Shown here one piece after another: positions 61,111 through 64,000 of a stretch of DNA of 64,000 nucleotides (position 1 is the first letter of the stretch; the number at the start of each line of letters is the position of its first letter). Under the pieces are notes generated by a model. The model made no database searches. It was not told the DNA's origin and saw only the letters and a program-made list of their open reading frames with translations. A program made the translations under genes and the position numbers. Source of the stretch: Halogeometricum limi (GTDB lineage Archaea; Halobacteriota; Halobacteria; Halobacteriales; Haloferacaceae); NCBI RefSeq assembly GCF_900115785.1, contig NZ_FOYS01000002.1, forward strand, positions 558,001-622,000, in the 5' to 3' direction.

Positions 61111-61896
61111 TCAGTCGCGGTCGACGACGGCGACGACGGCGTCCGGGCGGTTCAGCCGAGTGACGAGGACTCGCGAGACGCGCGTCGTTCGGTCGAGGAC
61201 GCCCCGTGCTATCTCTCGGGCCGTCTCTTCGAGGTCCGGCGTGTCGGCCATGTTGAGAATCGGGACGACGGATGCGGACTCGGGGACGCCTTTCAGTCCG
61301 CCCGACTCGTGTGCGAGCACCGCCGCCACGTCTTCGGGACGAATCTCGGCGTCCGGTTCCAGACCGGAGAGGGCGGCGACTCGCTCGGGTCGGTGGACCG
61401 CCGCCTCCGAGAGCGGTTCGCCGACGGCCCGGACGGAGGCGAGCGGAGTGACCACCGTCGCGGCGTCGGGAATCTGCGGTTCCTCCTCGGCCGGCGCTTT
61501 GAACAGACGATTTCGCGCACCGTCGGCCTTCACGAACAGCGGCGTCACGCCCGCGGCGGCCAGTTCGTCGACCACCGCTCGGTCGTAGCCGAGGTAGCGG
61601 TCCTCGCGTTCGCGTTCGGGGACGAGACCGAGCGGTCTCGGTTCGGTCTCTCTCGCGGCGGCGACGGGGTCGTCGGTGACGACGACGCGTTCGACTTCGT
61701 CGTCGAAGATGGGGATACGCACCGTCGCGGTGACGACGGCGTCGGATACCTCGCGGGCGAGTCGGTACAGCGTCGTCTTCTTCCCGCCCGCGCCGACGGC
61801 CGCGAGGACGGCGTCGGCGTCGAGTCCAAGCGCGTCGGGGAGCGTCGGTGTCTCGTTCACACACGACACCACGCGTTCGGGGCGCTTGAACACCAC
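61111..61896 (-). CDS. yqeC: YqeC-like putative selenium-dependent molybdenum hydroxylase accessory protein
   Basis: This 261-residue protein has a P-loop-like AVGAGGKKTTLYRLA at 34-48, VKADGARNRLFKAP and VVPILNMADTPDLEETAR, which are the landmarks of the YqeC family. The family is thought to help make selenium-modified molybdenum cofactors. The first codon is GTG at 61896 (another GTG follows); GTG at 61860 (before NETPTLPDALG) is a plausible shorter start. It ends 21 bases from mobA, convergent. Confidence 0.78.
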   Translation of the reverse strand: MVFKRPERVVSCVNETPTLPDALGLDADAVLAAVGAGGKKTTLYRLAREVSDAVVTATVRIPIFDDEVERVVVTDDPVAAARETEPRPLGLVPEREREDRYLGYDRAVVDELAAAGVTPLFVKADGARNRLFKAPAEEEPQIPDAATVVTPLASVRAVGEPLSEAAVHRPERVAALSGLEPDAEIRPEDVAAVLAHESGGLKGVPESASVVPILNMADTPDLEETAREIARGVLDRTTRVSRVLVTRLNRPDAVVAVVDRD

Positions 61897-62000
61897 GGCG
61901 TCGGCCGGTTCGTCGGGGCGTGAACCGTTCTCACCCGACGGGAATCGAGGGTCCAGTTCATCCCCGCAGCGTGCCTCTCTACGGACGAGAGGTGAACACG

Positions 62001-62510
62001 ATGCAAGAGACAGTCGGACGTCGACAGCAGACCCGTGCGCCGAAGACGGACGCCTTCGCCCGCGGGCGAACCGTCGAGGTGTGGGTACGGCGAACCGCGG
62101 ACAGGCGGGCGGACGAACTGCCGTGCGTGGCGCAACTGCGCCGTCTCGAACGGGCGGGCGCGGTCGACGACGTGGTCGTTCGCGAGTGGGACCAGACGGT
62201 CCCCGTAGAGCGACCGCGGGGAGTCCGAGAGACGTTCCTCAGAGAGCGCATCGCGGACTTCCGCGAGTGGGCGTGGCTGACCGGGGCCGAACTCCCGGCC
62301 TTCGAGCACGTGGAGACGGTGGGCGTCGGGCGCATGGGACCGGAGCGAACGGAGCAGTTCCTGCCGCCGTTCGCCGTCGCCGTCTACGACGACGGCATCC
62401 TCACGGCGGTGCTTCCGCACGAACGCGGCGGGCACACGACGACGGTGACGGACTGGCTGGACCGACCCGAGGAGGCGGTCCGCCCGACCGAACCGCTCGT
62501 CGTCTGCTGA
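62001..62510 (+). CDS. Haloarchaeal protein of unknown function (HTH-annotated family)
   Basis: This 169-residue soluble protein begins QETVGRRQQTRAP and has VEVWVRRTADRRADELPCVA, then LRRLERAGAVDDVVVREWDQ and a C-terminal VAVYDDGILTAVLPHERGG. Haloarchaea have many such proteins that automated pipelines call HTH-like; I cannot confirm DNA binding. GAGGTG lies 7 bases before the ATG. It is divergent from yqeC with about 105 bases between and 57 bases before trm5. Confidence 0.7.
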   Translation: MQETVGRRQQTRAPKTDAFARGRTVEVWVRRTADRRADELPCVAQLRRLERAGAVDDVVVREWDQTVPVERPRGVRETFLRERIADFREWAWLTGAELPAFEHVETVGVGRMGPERTEQFLPPFAVAVYDDGILTAVLPHERGGHTTTVTDWLDRPEEAVRPTEPLVVC

Positions 62511-62567
62511 GCGGTCCCGTCTCCGCCGAAGCGTCACGCTTACTCCGGTTCACCGTCAGCATCGGAC

Positions 62568-63551
62568 ATGAACGTCCCTTGCGTCCGCGTCCCGACGAGC
62601 GAGGGGGAGGCGGCGCGGCGCGCCCTCGCCGACCGCGACCTCGTGGACCAGTCGTACGAGATTACCGTCCGAGAGGGGTCGCTGTACATCCCCGTGACGG
62701 ACGCGTCCGCGGCCGGTTCGGAGTTCGAAGTCGTCGAGTTCGAGGTGGACGCCCGCGAGACGCAGACGATGCCCGCGGACATTCTCGGCTTCGAACCGAC
62801 GTACGAACGCCTCGGCGACGTGGTGATTCTGGACGAGCACGACCCCGAACGCGCCCGCCGCATCGCCGACGGCATCGCCGACTCCGACCTCCGCGCGGAG
62901 ACGGTGGTCAACCGCGCCTCGAAAGTGAAAGGCGAACTCCGCGTCCGCGACTGGGACGTCCTCGTCGGCACCTCCACGGAGACGGAACACCGCGAGTACG
63001 GGTGTTCGTTCCTCCTCGACATCGCCGAGGTGTACTTCTCGCCCCGACTCGCGACCGAACGACACCGCGTCGTCGAACAGGTCCGGGAGGGAGAGCAGGT
63101 GTTCGACATGTTCGCGGGCGTCGGCCCCTTCGTCGTCCCGATGGCGAAACGCGGTGCCGACGTGGTCGGCTGTGACCTCAACGCCGTCGCCGTCGACTAC
63201 CTCCGCGAGAACGCCCGCCGAAACGGCGTCGAAGACCGAGTCACAGCGGTACAGGGCGACGTGCGCGAGGTGGCCGCCGACTACGAGGGCTGGGCGGACA
63301 GATTGGTGATGAACCTCCCGCACAGCGCCGGGGACTTCCTCGACGCCGCCGTCCGACTGGCGGGCGAGGAGTGCGTGATTCACTACTACGACATCCAGCA
63401 CGAGGACGACCCGTTCGGCCCCGGAATCGAGGCTATCCGCGAGGCGGCCGAACCCGAGTACGAGGTTCGCATCGACACCGAGCGAATCGTCCGGTCGTAC
63501 GCGCCGCACGAGTACAACGTGTGTGTCGACGTCACGCTCACTGCGCGCTGA
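62568..63551 (+). CDS. trm5: tRNA (guanine37-N1)-methyltransferase Trm5
   Basis: This 327-residue enzyme has an N-terminal domain (about 1-110) that recognises the tRNA elbow. The catalytic domain has VFDMFAGVGPFVVPMAKRGA as SAM motif I and DRLVMNLPHSAGDFL with the NLPH motif. AEVYFSPRLATERHRV precedes it. It makes m1G37 in tRNAs that read CNN codons, which prevents frameshifting. It is near a tRNA gene but not in operon with it. Confidence 0.95.
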   Translation: MNVPCVRVPTSEGEAARRALADRDLVDQSYEITVREGSLYIPVTDASAAGSEFEVVEFEVDARETQTMPADILGFEPTYERLGDVVILDEHDPERARRIADGIADSDLRAETVVNRASKVKGELRVRDWDVLVGTSTETEHREYGCSFLLDIAEVYFSPRLATERHRVVEQVREGEQVFDMFAGVGPFVVPMAKRGADVVGCDLNAVAVDYLRENARRNGVEDRVTAVQGDVREVAADYEGWADRLVMNLPHSAGDFLDAAVRLAGEECVIHYYDIQHEDDPFGPGIEAIREAAEPEYEVRIDTERIVRSYAPHEYNVCVDVTLTAR

Positions 63552-63610
63552 TTCGGAAGTCTTTTGTCTATCATCGGGGTATGAAGGAATGCAGACGAAC
63601 GCCCCACCGC

Positions 63611-63683
63611 GCCGGTGTAGCTCAGCTGGCAGAGCGATTCCTTCGTAAGGAATAGGCCGAGGGTTCAAATCCCTCCACCGGCT
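63611..63683 (+). tRNA. tRNA-Thr, anticodon CGT
   Basis: A complete cloverleaf can be drawn: acceptor GCCGGTG / CACCGGC, D arm GCTC / GAGC, anticodon arm ATTCC-TTCGTAA-GGAAT with anticodon CGT at 63644..63646, T arm GAGGG-TTCAAAT-CCCTC and discriminator T. CGT reads ACG, hence threonine. No intron and no encoded CCA. There is no other tRNA in the window. Confidence 0.95.
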
Positions 63684-63705
63684 TACTTTTCCCGCGAACT
63701 ACCCA

Positions 63706-63731
63706 CCGAGCACCGCGTAGCGTGTGCTCGG
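63706..63731. terminator. Inverted repeat CCGAGCAC ... GTGCTCGG after the tRNA
   Basis: An 8-bp perfect stem with a 10-base loop lies 22 bases downstream of the tRNA. TTACTTTT precedes it. It could help end the tRNA transcript, but archaeal termination mostly relies on T-runs, so this is tentative. Confidence 0.35.
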
Positions 63732-63757
63732 TTCGCGTGAGCGGGTGAATACGCGAC

Positions 63758-63812
63758 TGGAGGGATTTGAAGCAGGGGAGCGACTGCAAGGAGCGAGTGA
63801 GGTTCAAATCCC
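63758..63812. repeat. Inverted and direct copies of the tRNA T-arm
   Basis: TGGAGGGATTTGAA at 63758-63771 is the exact reverse complement of 63664-63677 in the tRNA (14 bases). GAGGTTCAAATCCC at 63799-63812 is a near copy of the T-arm in direct orientation. GGGATTTGAA and TTCAAATCCC also pair with each other over 10 bases. It may be debris of an element that used the tRNA as target, or a hairpin. Confidence 0.6.
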
Positions 63813-63851
63813 GTCATCGTACTGTCCTGCCGACATCGCTCTCCGAAAAAC

Positions 63852-64000
63852 TCACCCCTGCCGCTCGAACCGATACGTCGTCACTTCGTCGCTGTCGTCC
63901 CACTCGAACTCCCCGGAGTGGACTCGCTTCATCCGCTCTCGATACGCCGACAGCGACTCGGAGCCTTCGCGCCGTGCGTCCTCGTCGGTCAGGTCGCCGA
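63852..64000 (-). CDS. C-terminal end of an unknown protein (5' end outside window)
   Basis: An open frame of 49 codons runs from the window edge to TGA at 63852. It reads ...LSAYRERMKRVHSGEFEW then DDSDEVTTYRFERQG, acidic and charged like a normal haloarchaeal protein. It is too short to name. The 168 bases between it and the tRNA hold only the repeats listed. Confidence 0.6.
   Translation of the reverse strand, partial: GDLTDEDARREGSESLSAYRERMKRVHSGEFEWDDSDEVTTYRFERQG

Noticed and set aside
63758-63812. A second tRNA gene or a complete att site
   Set aside because: Only the T-arm is present; no acceptor, D or anticodon arms can be drawn, and no integrase lies in the window.

Overview
The window is chromosomal DNA of a halophilic archaeon (class Halobacteria), most likely from the Haloferax-Halogeometricum-Halopelagius side of the order. 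This rests on the very high G+C, strongly acidic proteins, Tat-type lipoprotein signals (RR...LAGC), two PGF-CTERM surface proteins, a GfcR/PyrE-like glycolysis regulator behind a haloarchaeal glucose dehydrogenase, a FolC-FolP fusion, a PurN-PurH fusion, a CetZ tubulin homologue, TFB, SRP19, GAR1, RNase P proteins and an archaeal Trm5. I saw no insertion sequence, CRISPR array, rRNA or integrase. About 68 protein genes and one tRNA-Thr fill nearly all of the sequence; the only gap above 300 bases is 11170..11742.

Layout. 1..3.1 kb: tail of a thioredoxin-reductase-like flavoprotein, a PQQ-propeller lipoprotein, and coaBC. 3.1..11.2 kb (minus strand): a tightly overlapping nine-gene Mrp-type Na+/H+ antiporter operon (E-F-G-B1-B2-C-D1-D2-D3). 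11.7..13.6 kb: an AsnC/Lrp regulator, an unknown protein with a possible leader ORF, and a purine phosphoribosyltransferase. 13.8..20.3 kb: a complete dipeptide/oligopeptide ABC importer operon. 20.3..26.6 kb: accessory genes (DJ-1-like, HNH nuclease, zinc-ribbon HTH, sugar nucleotidyltransferase, Dph6-like, winged helix, beta-helix protein). 26.6..30.1 kb: two tandem CysD-like PP-loop proteins, a conserved unknown and a monothiol glutaredoxin. 30.1..39.5 kb: gdh-gfcR, divergent purB and purN-purH, a USP, folC-folP, an NRDE protein and an HTH protein. 39.7..42.3 kb: rnp3 - methyltransferase - rnp2 - psmA. 43..48.8 kb: a complete lysine/diaminopimelate operon (dapA-dapB-dapD-lysA-dapF-dapE). 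49..53.6 kb: NYN protein, membrane proteins, PUA protein, presenilin-like protease, gar1, srp19, and an F420-reductase-like protein. 53.6..57.2 kb: divergent btuF / btuC-btuD corrinoid or siderophore importer. 57.4..63.7 kb: cetZ, tfb, mobA, yqeC, trm5 and tRNA-Thr(CGT). The right edge cuts a minus-strand gene.

Most of the window is core metabolism and ion or nutrient transport for a high-salt cell: Na+ export, peptide and corrinoid import, purine, folate, CoA and lysine synthesis, glucose oxidation and RNA/protein processing. The least explained signals are non-coding. They are CGTC-centred dyads before the Lrp gene, a coupled 22-codon leader ORF, perfect palindromes before cetZ and in the 50.7 kb divergent promoter, a 26-nt hairpin repeat present twice 46 kb apart, and inverted copies of the tRNA T-arm beside tRNA-Thr. 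Among proteins, the CysD-like pair without CysN, the SRA-like/HNH nuclease, the methyltransferase inside the RNase P cluster and the extra domains of DppF and BtuD deserve attention.
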